Shown here in pieces: positions 1 through 6,724 of a stretch of 64,000 bases of DNA; position 1 is the first letter of the stretch; the number at the start of each line of letters is the position of its first letter. A program made the position numbers and the translations under genes. Source of the DNA: Thermosulfurimonas sp. F29 (GTDB taxonomy: Bacteria; Desulfobacterota; Thermodesulfobacteria; Thermodesulfobacteriales; Thermodesulfobacteriaceae). Under the pieces are notes generated by a model, which saw only the letters and a program-made list of their open reading frames with translations, did no database searches and had not been told where the DNA came from. The stretch spans positions 186,001 to 250,000 of the forward strand of contig NZ_JAIFYA010000001.1 in the NCBI RefSeq assembly GCF_019688735.1. The letters run 5' to 3'.

Positions 1-149
1 CGCCGGTGAATGATCTTGCCCCGCTCGGTGAGGAAGGGCTTCAAAACCTCGGGATCCTTGTAGTCGATCTTGAGATTGGGATCCGCGCAGAACTTGCACA
101 CCTTCTTGCGCGGGAAAAAGCGTCTTCTAACCGTGGGGTTCTCGGCCAT
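1..149 (-). CDS. rpsR: 30S ribosomal protein S18 (3' end cut by window edge)
   Basis: Small-subunit ribosomal protein that binds the 16S rRNA platform next to S6. The reverse strand from the ATG at 149 reads [20 protein letters not shown] and continues with the S18-type [11 protein letters not shown] stretch; CKFC looks like a metal-binding pair. Only about 49 codons are inside the window, so the C-terminal part is missing because of the window edge, not a mutation. It lies 21 nt downstream of rpsF, the usual S6-S18 gene order. Confidence 0.93.
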   Translation of the reverse strand, partial: MAENPTVRRRFFPRKKVCKFCADPNLKIDYKDPEVLKPFLTERGKIIHR

Positions 150-170
150 GGATCCTCCTCCTTTCCGGAT

Positions 171-521
171 TTAGGCCGCCTCGGCCGCGGCCTCCTCTTC
201 GGGCCGATAGCGATCCTCCAGCTTGACCACGATAAACCGGATGACCCTCTCGTCCACCCGGAAGAAGTACTCCAGCTTCGCCGGAAGCTCGGCGTTTCCG
301 TAAAACTCCACCAGGATGTAATATCCCTGCCTTTTCTTCTCGATGGGATAGGCCAGCTTGCGCATCCCCCACTCGTCCACCTTAAGAACATCTCCATCGT
401 TTTCCCGAACGATCTGAGAGAGCCTGTCCAGAACCTCCTGGCGTTCCTCCACCCGGTCGGGATGGATGATAAAGAGGGTCTCGTACTTACGGATGCGCTT
501 CGGACGACGATATTCCAGCAT
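171..521 (-). CDS. rpsF: 30S ribosomal protein S6
   Basis: S6 pairs with S18 on the platform of the 30S subunit. The 116-residue product has the typical KYETLFIIHPD start and a VDEWGMRKLAYPIEKKRQG segment, then the acidic Ala/Glu-rich tail common in S6. The ATG follows a clear GGGGAGG ribosome-binding site. It is the first protein gene after tRNA-Val on the same strand and may be co-transcribed with it, then read through into rpsR. Confidence 0.96.
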   Translation of the reverse strand: MLEYRRPKRIRKYETLFIIHPDRVEERQEVLDRLSQIVRENDGDVLKVDEWGMRKLAYPIEKKRQGYYILVEFYGNAELPAKLEYFFRVDERVIRFIVVKLEDRYRPEEEAAAEAA

Positions 522-549
522 CTCTTACCTCCCCTCGGTCTTTACGGCC

Positions 550-565
550 CCCGGCCCGGGCCGGG
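550..565. repeat. Perfect 16-bp GC palindrome between tRNA-Val and rpsF
   Basis: CCCGGCCC followed directly by GGGCCGGG. In RNA it could form a hairpin between the tRNA 3' end and the rpsF leader. No U-tract follows on either strand, so it is not a standard intrinsic terminator. A leader structure or processing site is possible but unproven. Confidence 0.4.
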
Positions 566-590
566 AGCAAGGAGTTCAAATAAAAAAACC

Positions 591-665
591 TGGTGGGCGG
601 TGCTGGATTCGAACCAGCGACTTCCACCGTGTGAGGATGACGCTCTACCACTGAGCTAACCGCCC
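591..665 (-). tRNA. tRNA-Val (anticodon CAC), CCA encoded
   Basis: The reverse strand folds as a full cloverleaf: acceptor GGGCGGT pairs with ACCGCCC, the D stem is GCTC/GAGC, the anticodon stem is TCATC/GGTGG with loop CTCACAC (anticodon CAC, reading GUG), and the T stem is GCTGG/CCAGC with loop TTCGAAT. Discriminator A at 594 is followed by an encoded CCA at 593-591. It sits upstream of rpsF-rpsR. Confidence 0.95.
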
Positions 666-675
666 ACCGGCTACA

Positions 676-703
676 AATATAGCCCGCTTTTCCCGAAGCG
701 CAA
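676..703 (-). promoter_or_regulatory. Probable promoter of tRNA-Val
   Basis: On the minus strand TTGCGC (698-703) and TATATT (676-681) are separated by 16 nt. The -10 element ends about 11 nt before the mature tRNA 5' end. The -10 is good and the -35 matches only the TTG core. Confidence 0.45.
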
Positions 704-798
704 GCCCCTCTCCTTCCACCGTTAGACCCAAACTCCCGCGTTCCTGCGTAGTCGTGCCCCCGTGAGGAAATGATCCCGACCACCTCGCGCCGCTGCGC

Positions 799-1731
799 CT
801 ACGCTTTCACCACCTCAGGATTGAGGGGTTCCAGGTATTCCCCACCCATGCGAACGAGCAATATCCTTCTTTTGTTAGCCAAATTGACCAGGTCAGGAGG
901 TATCCTAAAAGCAGCCAGAAGGGGAACGATCCTCTTGGAAGCAAATTCGGGTTTGAACCAGAGAAGATCCGCCACAAGGGACCTCAGTTGCTCAAAATCT
1001 TCACTTCTGGCCTGACTTTTCACCTCGGCCACAAAAAGCACCTCCCTCCGGACCTCGTCTTCGGCTATAACCAGAGCGTCGTACTGTCGGCGCCGGCCAT
1101 CCTTCTCGTATTCCACATCCAGCATGCGCTCTTTTACCCTGTAGCCCAACCTTTCGATCAAATAGGGGATCCCGGGAGCGAAAATGTCCTCGGTAAGAGT
1201 GCCCAGTCTCTGGGCCATCTCCCCCCACTTCCTGCGCATCCATTCCCGATCCCTCTCCGCCTTTTCCTCAAGTTCTCTCAACCATTTCCGATCCTCCTCC
1301 CTCCCCTCCGCAAGTCTCCTCACCATCTCCCTGTCCTTCTCCGCCTCCTCCGCAAGCCTTATCAAAAATTTACGATCCTCTCTCACCTCCTCCGCCAGCT
1401 TCTTCAAAAACTCCCGGTCCCTCAAAAACTCCTCCGCCAACCTCCTCAAAAACTCCCGATCCTCTTGCCTACCCTCCGCCAAACTCCTCAATACCTCCCG
1501 GTCCCTCAAAAACTCCTCCGCCAACCTCCTCAAAAACTCCCGATCCTCCTGCCTACCCTCCGCCAGCAATTTTACGGAATCCTTCAGGTTGACCACGCTC
1601 AGGAGAATGGATGAGGCCAGGTCCTTGAGCAATTCGATCTCTCTTTCCAGGCTCCCCAGCCGGGGATCCACCTCTTTCAACCTTTTAAGGATCTCCTGCA
1701 GGTCAACCTCCGTACGATCCAGGGGTTCCAT
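799..1731 (-). CDS. Coiled-coil protein with C-terminal PD-(D/E)XK nuclease-like domain
   Basis: 310 residues. The N-terminal half is charged coiled coil; residues from about 58 to 170 are roughly eight tandem 14-residue units of the form (R/Q)EDREFLRRLAEE. The C-terminal part carries QYDALVIAED and, about 15 residues on, LFVAEVKS, the D...ExK pattern of PD-(D/E)XK nuclease-fold proteins. It resembles the DUF3782-type family of thermophiles. No signal peptide or membrane segment is seen, so it should be cytoplasmic. Function is unknown; a DNA-processing or defence-linked role is only a guess. It is a single gene with no obvious partner. Confidence 0.75.
   Translation of the reverse strand: MEPLDRTEVDLQEILKRLKEVDPRLGSLEREIELLKDLASSILLSVVNLKDSVKLLAEGRQEDREFLRRLAEEFLRDREVLRSLAEGRQEDREFLRRLAEEFLRDREFLKKLAEEVREDRKFLIRLAEEAEKDREMVRRLAEGREEDRKWLRELEEKAERDREWMRRKWGEMAQRLGTLTEDIFAPGIPYLIERLGYRVKERMLDVEYEKDGRRRQYDALVIAEDEVRREVLFVAEVKSQARSEDFEQLRSLVADLLWFKPEFASKRIVPLLAAFRIPPDLVNLANKRRILLVRMGGEYLEPLNPEVVKA
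1412..1566 (-). repeat. Tandem 84-bp coding repeat (2 x 42 bp) in the coiled-coil gene
   Basis: Two nearly identical copies begin at about 1412 and 1496, offset 84 bp. The first ~70 bp differ at about one base, then diverge. Each encodes two 14-residue coiled-coil units. The DNA identity exceeds what protein constraint needs, which points to recent duplication or gene conversion. Confidence 0.8.
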
Positions 1732-1784
1732 AGGATACTCCTCAAACAGAAACCCTTTTTATTTTTAAAAACTTTAGCACGATT

Positions 1785-2375
1785 CTAGTAGTGTCTCATG
1801 CCCATGGACATCATGTGGAAGGGGGCGGTGACGAGGCCGATAAAAAAGAACAGCAGAAAGGTGGCGGCCAGCACCACCAGGGTAAAGAGACCGGCCTTCT
1901 CCCGCGGGATCTTCTTAAGGGTCGGGGCCCCCGCGTAGAAGAGGTAGATTCCGTAGAGCCCGAAAAGGGCCCCCAGAACCCCCAGCGGGGGTATGATCCC
2001 CAGAAGTCCGCCCACCCACCCCGGCGTGGCGGAATAAACCACCAGCTTGTGCGAGGCCAGGAGATCCCGCTCCCCGTCGAAACGCTGGGCCAGATAGTCC
2101 ACCAGGTAGGCCATGACCATGAGACTCAGGAAGGTCACGACGATCTCGAACACCGCTCCGGCCAGTGCGGCCCCGCCGGAGTAGGTCCCGTGAAGGTGAG
2201 GCATACCCCAGCCGAAGAGCATCCGCCCCACCACCCCGGCCAGGGTGGAGGCCACGGTGAGCACCAGAACATACCGAAGATACAGCTCTCCCACCGTGGT
2301 CTCCTCCCGGGCAATCGTCTCCCACTCCTGCCCCGGAGCCAGAATAAGGTTTTTGACCCTATTGATCAGATCCAT
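1785..2375 (-). CDS. Yip1-family integral membrane protein
   Basis: 196 residues with about five hydrophobic spans, starting LINRVKNLILAPGQEWETIA. That amphipathic start with the P.EW motif is typical of bacterial Yip1/DUF1282 proteins. The ATG is preceded by GGGGGTGAATTC. The tail is Met/His-rich (HMMSMGMRHY), which could bind metal, but that is speculation. Biochemical function of the family in bacteria is unknown. It stands alone between the coiled-coil gene and the Nudix gene, on the same strand. Confidence 0.8.
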   Translation of the reverse strand: MDLINRVKNLILAPGQEWETIAREETTVGELYLRYVLVLTVASTLAGVVGRMLFGWGMPHLHGTYSGGAALAGAVFEIVVTFLSLMVMAYLVDYLAQRFDGERDLLASHKLVVYSATPGWVGGLLGIIPPLGVLGALFGLYGIYLFYAGAPTLKKIPREKAGLFTLVVLAATFLLFFFIGLVTAPFHMMSMGMRHY

Positions 2376-2420
2376 GAATTCACCCCCCTCCTGTGGATGA
2401 GCCTTTACCCGTCCTTTATA

Positions 2421-2828
2421 TCACGGATGGCTAATTACCGAAAGAACGGCTTCCCACAGCCTGCGGTCAGCCGGGCACAGAGGCAGTCCGGATATTTTTT
2501 CCGGGAGAAACCAGCCCAGCTCCTGGTTTTCCAGGGCCCGGGGTGTGCCGAGGGGGCGGGCTTCGTAGAGGACGAGCTCGATGGAAATTTCCGGATAATC
2601 GTGCCGGAGGCGCCCCACCTCCGCCAGCACCTGTACCTCCAGCGCGAGCTCCTCCCGCAGCTCCCGGCGCAGGGCCTCTTCCGGACTTTCCCCGGGGCGC
2701 ACCTTGCCCCCGGGAAACTCCCACAGACCGGCCCGGGCCTTCCCGGGGGGACGGCGGGCCAGCAGAACGCGGCCGGCCTCGTCCCGAAGGAGACCGGCCA
2801 CCACCAGAAGCGGTCTATCCCTCCTCAC
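2421..2828 (-). CDS. Nudix hydrolase, MutT-like (8-oxo-dGTP diphosphatase)
   Basis: The Nudix box is intact: GKVRPGESPEEALRRELREE, matching GX5EX7REUXEEXGU except for the last position. GLWEFPGGK precedes it, typical of MutT-type enzymes that clean oxidised nucleotides. I place the start at the GTG at 2828, because GAGAGGG lies 8-9 nt upstream and the gene then overlaps the purB stop by 14 nt. An upstream ATG at 2858 would add 10 unlikely residues. Substrate is inferred from family only. About 135 residues, standard for MutT. Confidence 0.85.
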   Translation of the reverse strand: MRRDRPLLVVAGLLRDEAGRVLLARRPPGKARAGLWEFPGGKVRPGESPEEALRRELREELALEVQVLAEVGRLRHDYPEISIELVLYEARPLGTPRALENQELGWFLPEKISGLPLCPADRRLWEAVLSVISHP

Positions 2829-4146
2829 CGAACACCCTCTCAAAGAGGGTATCCACATGACGGAGATAGCGCCTGAGGTCGAAGAGGTCCTCGATCTCCT
2901 CCCGGGAGAGGTGTTTCAGGATTTCCCCGTCCGAGAGGACCTGGTCCCGGAAATTCCGGTTCGGGTCCTGCCACACCTCCATGGCGTTGCGCTGGACCAG
3001 ACGGTAGGCCTCCTGCCGGGGAAGTCCCTTTTCGGTGAGGGCGAGAAGCAGGGGCTGCGAGTAGATCAATCCCCGTAGCAGCTCCAGGTTTCGCCTCATT
3101 CGTTCGGGGTAGACCACCAGGCGGGAAAGGAGCCCCTCAAGGCGCCGGAGCATGAAGTCCGCGGCGGTGGTGGCGTCGGGCACGATGACCCGTTCCACCG
3201 AGGAGTGGCTTATGTCCCTTTCGTGCCAGAGGACCATGTTTTCGAGGGCCGGGGTGAGGTAACCCCGCACCAGTCGGGCCAGCCCGCAGAGGTTTTCCGA
3301 AAGGATGGGATTACGCTTGTGGGGCATGGCCGAGGAGCCCTTCTGACCCTTGGCGAAGTATTCCTCGGCCTCCAGCACCTCGGTGCGCTGGAGGTGACGG
3401 ATCTCGGTGGCGATCTTTTCCACGGTTCCGGCCAGGATGGCCAGCGCCGCCATGTATTCCGCGTAACGATCCCGCTGAATGATCTGGTTGGAGATGGGGG
3501 CGGGTTTCAGGCCGAGTCTTTCGCACACATAGGCCTCCACCTGGGGTTCCACATGGGCGAAGGTCCCCACGGCTCCGGAGATCTTGCCGTAGGAGATGGT
3601 CTCGAGAGCCGCCGAAAGGCGCCTCAGGTTGCGCCGCATTTCCTCGTACCACAGGGCCAGTTTGAGCCCGAAAGTGATGGGTTCGGCGTGGATGCCGTGG
3701 GTGCGGCCGATCATCACCGTGTCTTTGTGTTCGAAGGCCCGCCGTCTCAGGACCTCGAGCACCCCCTTCACATCCTCGATGATGATCTCCATAGCCCTTT
3801 TCATGAGCCAGGCCATGGCCGTGTCCAGCATGTCCGAAGAGGTCATACCCAGGTGAAGCCACCGCCCCTCGGGCCCGATGATCCTTTCCATGTAGGTGAG
3901 AAAGGCGATGACATCGTGGCGGGTTTCCCGTTCGATCTCCTCCACCCGGGACACATCCTCCGGGCCGAATCCCTTCTCCAGGAAGGGAGCGGTCTTCTCC
4001 TTGATGACCCTGAGGGCCTCCTCGGGCACGCGTCCCAGCCGGGCCCAGGCCTCGCAGGCCAGAACCTCCACCAGGAGCCAGGCCCGCAACTTCTCCTCCG
4101 GGCTCCAGAGTCGGGCCATTTCCGGACGGGTGTAACGGGGAATCAT
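2815..4146 (-). CDS. purB: Adenylosuccinate lyase
   Basis: Catalyses two fumarate-releasing steps of purine synthesis (SAICAR to AICAR, adenylosuccinate to AMP). The fumarase/aspartase signature SSAMPHKRNP is present, with the upstream TSSDMLDTA and GRTHGIHAEP substrate-binding segments. I use the ATG at 4146 (MIPRYTRPEM), preceded by AGGAGG at 6-nt spacing, giving 443 residues, normal for the family; the longer frame back to 4230 has no support. It overlaps the Nudix gene downstream. purA, the partner enzyme, is at 52.9 kb. Confidence 0.97.
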   Translation of the reverse strand: MIPRYTRPEMARLWSPEEKLRAWLLVEVLACEAWARLGRVPEEALRVIKEKTAPFLEKGFGPEDVSRVEEIERETRHDVIAFLTYMERIIGPEGRWLHLGMTSSDMLDTAMAWLMKRAMEIIIEDVKGVLEVLRRRAFEHKDTVMIGRTHGIHAEPITFGLKLALWYEEMRRNLRRLSAALETISYGKISGAVGTFAHVEPQVEAYVCERLGLKPAPISNQIIQRDRYAEYMAALAILAGTVEKIATEIRHLQRTEVLEAEEYFAKGQKGSSAMPHKRNPILSENLCGLARLVRGYLTPALENMVLWHERDISHSSVERVIVPDATTAADFMLRRLEGLLSRLVVYPERMRRNLELLRGLIYSQPLLLALTEKGLPRQEAYRLVQRNAMEVWQDPNRNFRDQVLSDGEILKHLSREEIEDLFDLRRYLRHVDTLFERVFGEEG

Positions 4147-4349
4147 GCCGAACCTCCTGATCACTTTGTTCGCTCCCCAAAAATAAACGGAAACCCCTGT
4201 TCTTACTACCCCCTTCCGAAGGGCCCTCAAAGGCTAAGGGATTTTGAAGAGATGATCCCCCGGTGAATCACCTGGGAGGCCCGAAAGATTATTATCCGGG
4301 GGGCGCGAACCCGGTTTCTATCTCCGCAAAGGAGGTTTAAATTAAAGAT

Positions 4350-6515
4350 ATGAACCCGGTGCGGCGGGACATCGTCCGCCTGAGTGATATCCTGGATCAG
4401 ATCCAGAGCTACCTTCCCGGGGCCAACACCTACCTGGTGGAAAAGGCCTATGTGTTCGCGGCCAAGGCCCACGCCGGCCAGATCCGCAAGTCCGGCGAGC
4501 CCTATCTTTCCCATCCCCTGGCCGTGGCCTACATCCTGGCCCAGATGAAACTCGATCTTCCCACCATCGCCGCCGGAATGCTTCACGACACCGTGGAGGA
4601 TTCCTCTCTCACCCTGGATGACCTACGCAAACATTTCGGTGAGGAGGTGGCCCTGATCGTTGACGGGGTGACCAAGCTTTCGGCCCTCCCCACCTCGAGC
4701 CGTCTGCACCAGCAGGCCGAAAACTTCCGCAAGATGTTACTGGCCATGGCCAAGGACCTGCGGGTCATCCTGGTCAAGCTCGCCGACCGTCTCCACAACA
4801 TGCGCACCCTTCAGTATCAGCCCGAACCCAAGCGACGGCGCATCGCCCGCGAAACCCTGGACATCTACGCCCCTCTGGCCAGCCGTCTGGGCATAGACTG
4901 GATCAAACAGGAACTGGAAGACCTTTCCTTCCGGTATCTCTATCCCGAGGAGTACGCCCGGCTCAGGGCCGAGGTGGAAAAACGGGTGGAGGAAGCCCAG
5001 GAATATGTGGAGGAGGTCAAGGAACTCATACGAAAGACGCTTTCGAAACACGGAATTTCCGCCCGCGTCCTGGGGCGCACCAAGCATCTCTGGAGCGTGT
5101 ACCGGAAGCTCGAACGCTACGGACTCACCGTGGATCAGCTGGATCAGATTTACGACCTCATCGGTTTCCGGGTAATCGTGAAAACGGTTAAGGAATGTTA
5201 CGAGGTGCTGGGTATCATCCACGCCCTCTGGCCTCCCATCCCCGGACGGTTCAAGGACTACATAAGTCTTCCGAAACCCAATCTCTATCAGAGTCTGCAC
5301 ACCACCGTTATGGGGCCGAAGGGTAAACGCATCGAGATACAGATCCGCACCGAGGAGATGGACCGCATCGCCAACGAGGGAATTGCGGCCCACTGGCTCT
5401 ACAAGGAAGGGGCCATCCTTTCCCCCTCGGAAAGCAAAAAGTTCGAATGGCTGGAACGCCTGGTGGAGCTTCAGAAGGAACTCAAAAACCCCCGGGAGTT
5501 TCTGGAGTCCCTGCGCATGGACCTCTTTCCCGAGGAGGTTTATGTGTTCACTCCTCAGGGGGACATCAAGGTTCTTCCCCGGGGGGCCACGCCGGTGGAC
5601 TTTGCCTACGCCATTCACACCGAGGTGGGGCATCACTGTGCCCGGGCCTGGGTGAACGGGCGTCTGGTCCCGCTCGACTACCGACTCGAGACCGGAGATG
5701 TGGTGAAGATCGACACCTCTCCTCAGCACCGCCCCAGCCGGGACTGGCTCAAGTTCGTCAAGACCAGCCGGGCGAGGAGCCGCATCCGTCAGTGGCTGCG
5801 CCAGGAGGAGAGGGAACGCGTTGTGGCCGCCGGCCGGGAGATCCTGGCCCGGGAATTCCGCAAACATCGCCGCAATGTCACCGAGTTTCTGGAATCGCAA
5901 CGGGCCCTGGAGATAGCTCAAAAGTTCAACCTGAAAAGCGTGGAGGATCTCCTGGCCGCGGTGGGCTACGGAAAGATCACTCCCGCCCAGGTGGTGCGGA
6001 GGGCCCTGGGCGAGGAGAAACCCGCCCGGACGGTCTGCGAGAGGGTGCCGGAGACCGGGGAAGTGCAGTGCCCCGGGGAGGTTCTCCTGATGGACGGCAC
6101 CCGGGATGTCCTTTTTCACCTGAGTCGTTGCTGCAATCCGGTGCCCGGGGACGAGGTGGTGGGATACATTACCCGGGGCCGGGGGATATCCGTGCACCGG
6201 GTCAACTGCCCCAATGTGGCCATCCTGGACGACGAACGCAAGATCGAGGTGCGCTGGGAAAAATCCGACGGGAGCGTCCATCCGGTCCGGCTCTCGGTGA
6301 TCACCCAGGACCGCAAGGGAATGCTCGCCGCGGTCTCAAGTGCCATTTCCACCGCTGAGGCGAACATCCTCAAGGCCGAGGTTCAGACCACCCCGGACCG
6401 TCGCGCCGTCTTCGACATCGTGGTGGAGGTCACGGACCGCCGACACCTGGATAAGATAATGGCCAATGTGCGGTCCGTGGACGGGGTGCTAAAGGTGGAA
6501 AGGCGACTGACCTAA
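4350..6515 (+). CDS. Bifunctional (p)ppGpp synthetase/hydrolase, RelA/SpoT family
   Basis: 721 residues with the full long-RSH order: HD hydrolase (HDTVEDS near residue 76), synthetase (GRFKDYIS...PNLYQSLHTT and EIQIRT), TGS (VYVFTPQGDIKVLPRGATPVDFAY, split here as two motifs), a helical/Cys region (SRCCNPVPGDE) and a C-terminal ACT domain. The RFKD form, rather than the EFDD of RelA, and the intact HD pair suggest both synthesis and hydrolysis. The ATG lies 14 nt from an AAGGAGG, a long spacing. The gene ends by overlapping rpmB tail to tail by 4 nt. Confidence 0.95.
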   Translation: MNPVRRDIVRLSDILDQIQSYLPGANTYLVEKAYVFAAKAHAGQIRKSGEPYLSHPLAVAYILAQMKLDLPTIAAGMLHDTVEDSSLTLDDLRKHFGEEVALIVDGVTKLSALPTSSRLHQQAENFRKMLLAMAKDLRVILVKLADRLHNMRTLQYQPEPKRRRIARETLDIYAPLASRLGIDWIKQELEDLSFRYLYPEEYARLRAEVEKRVEEAQEYVEEVKELIRKTLSKHGISARVLGRTKHLWSVYRKLERYGLTVDQLDQIYDLIGFRVIVKTVKECYEVLGIIHALWPPIPGRFKDYISLPKPNLYQSLHTTVMGPKGKRIEIQIRTEEMDRIANEGIAAHWLYKEGAILSPSESKKFEWLERLVELQKELKNPREFLESLRMDLFPEEVYVFTPQGDIKVLPRGATPVDFAYAIHTEVGHHCARAWVNGRLVPLDYRLETGDVVKIDTSPQHRPSRDWLKFVKTSRARSRIRQWLRQEERERVVAAGREILAREFRKHRRNVTEFLESQRALEIAQKFNLKSVEDLLAAVGYGKITPAQVVRRALGEEKPARTVCERVPETGEVQCPGEVLLMDGTRDVLFHLSRCCNPVPGDEVVGYITRGRGISVHRVNCPNVAILDDERKIEVRWEKSDGSVHPVRLSVITQDRKGMLAAVSSAISTAEANILKAEVQTTPDRRAVFDIVVEVTDRRHLDKIMANVRSVDGVLKVERRLT

Positions 6516-6709
6516 CGAACGGCCTTCTGGATCTTGCCGGCCTTGATGCAGCGGGTGCACACCCGCATGCGTTTTACCTGCCCGTTGGGAAGCCGCACCC
6601 GCACCCGCTGAAGATTGGGATACCACCAGCGCCCCGAGCGTTTGGCCGAATGGCTGATCTTGTGTCCGGTGTGAGGGCGTTTCCCGCAGATCTGACAGAT
6701 CCGGGCCAT
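6512..6709 (-). CDS. rpmB: 50S ribosomal protein L28
   Basis: 65-residue basic protein beginning MARICQICGKRPHTGHKISH and ending with a second Cys pair (RVCTRC), i.e. the zinc-ribbon form of L28. Length is normal. It follows bamA's far side on the same strand, 15 nt from the bamA stop, and converges on relA/spoT with a 4-nt overlap. Confidence 0.97.
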   Translation of the reverse strand: MARICQICGKRPHTGHKISHSAKRSGRWWYPNLQRVRVRLPNGQVKRMRVCTRCIKAGKIQKAVR

Positions 6710-6724
6710 CCTTTGCCTCCTTAC

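Noticed and set aside
550-565. GC palindrome as terminator of tRNA-Val
   Set aside because: No T-run follows on either strand.
1412-1566. Regular 42/84-bp repeats as a CRISPR array or minisatellite
   Set aside because: The repeats are contiguous with no unique spacers, stay in frame, and encode coiled-coil units.
4227-4586. Minus-strand 119-codon frame upstream of purB
   Set aside because: It lies mostly inside the relA/spoT 5' end, has no family signature and no convincing ribosome-binding site.
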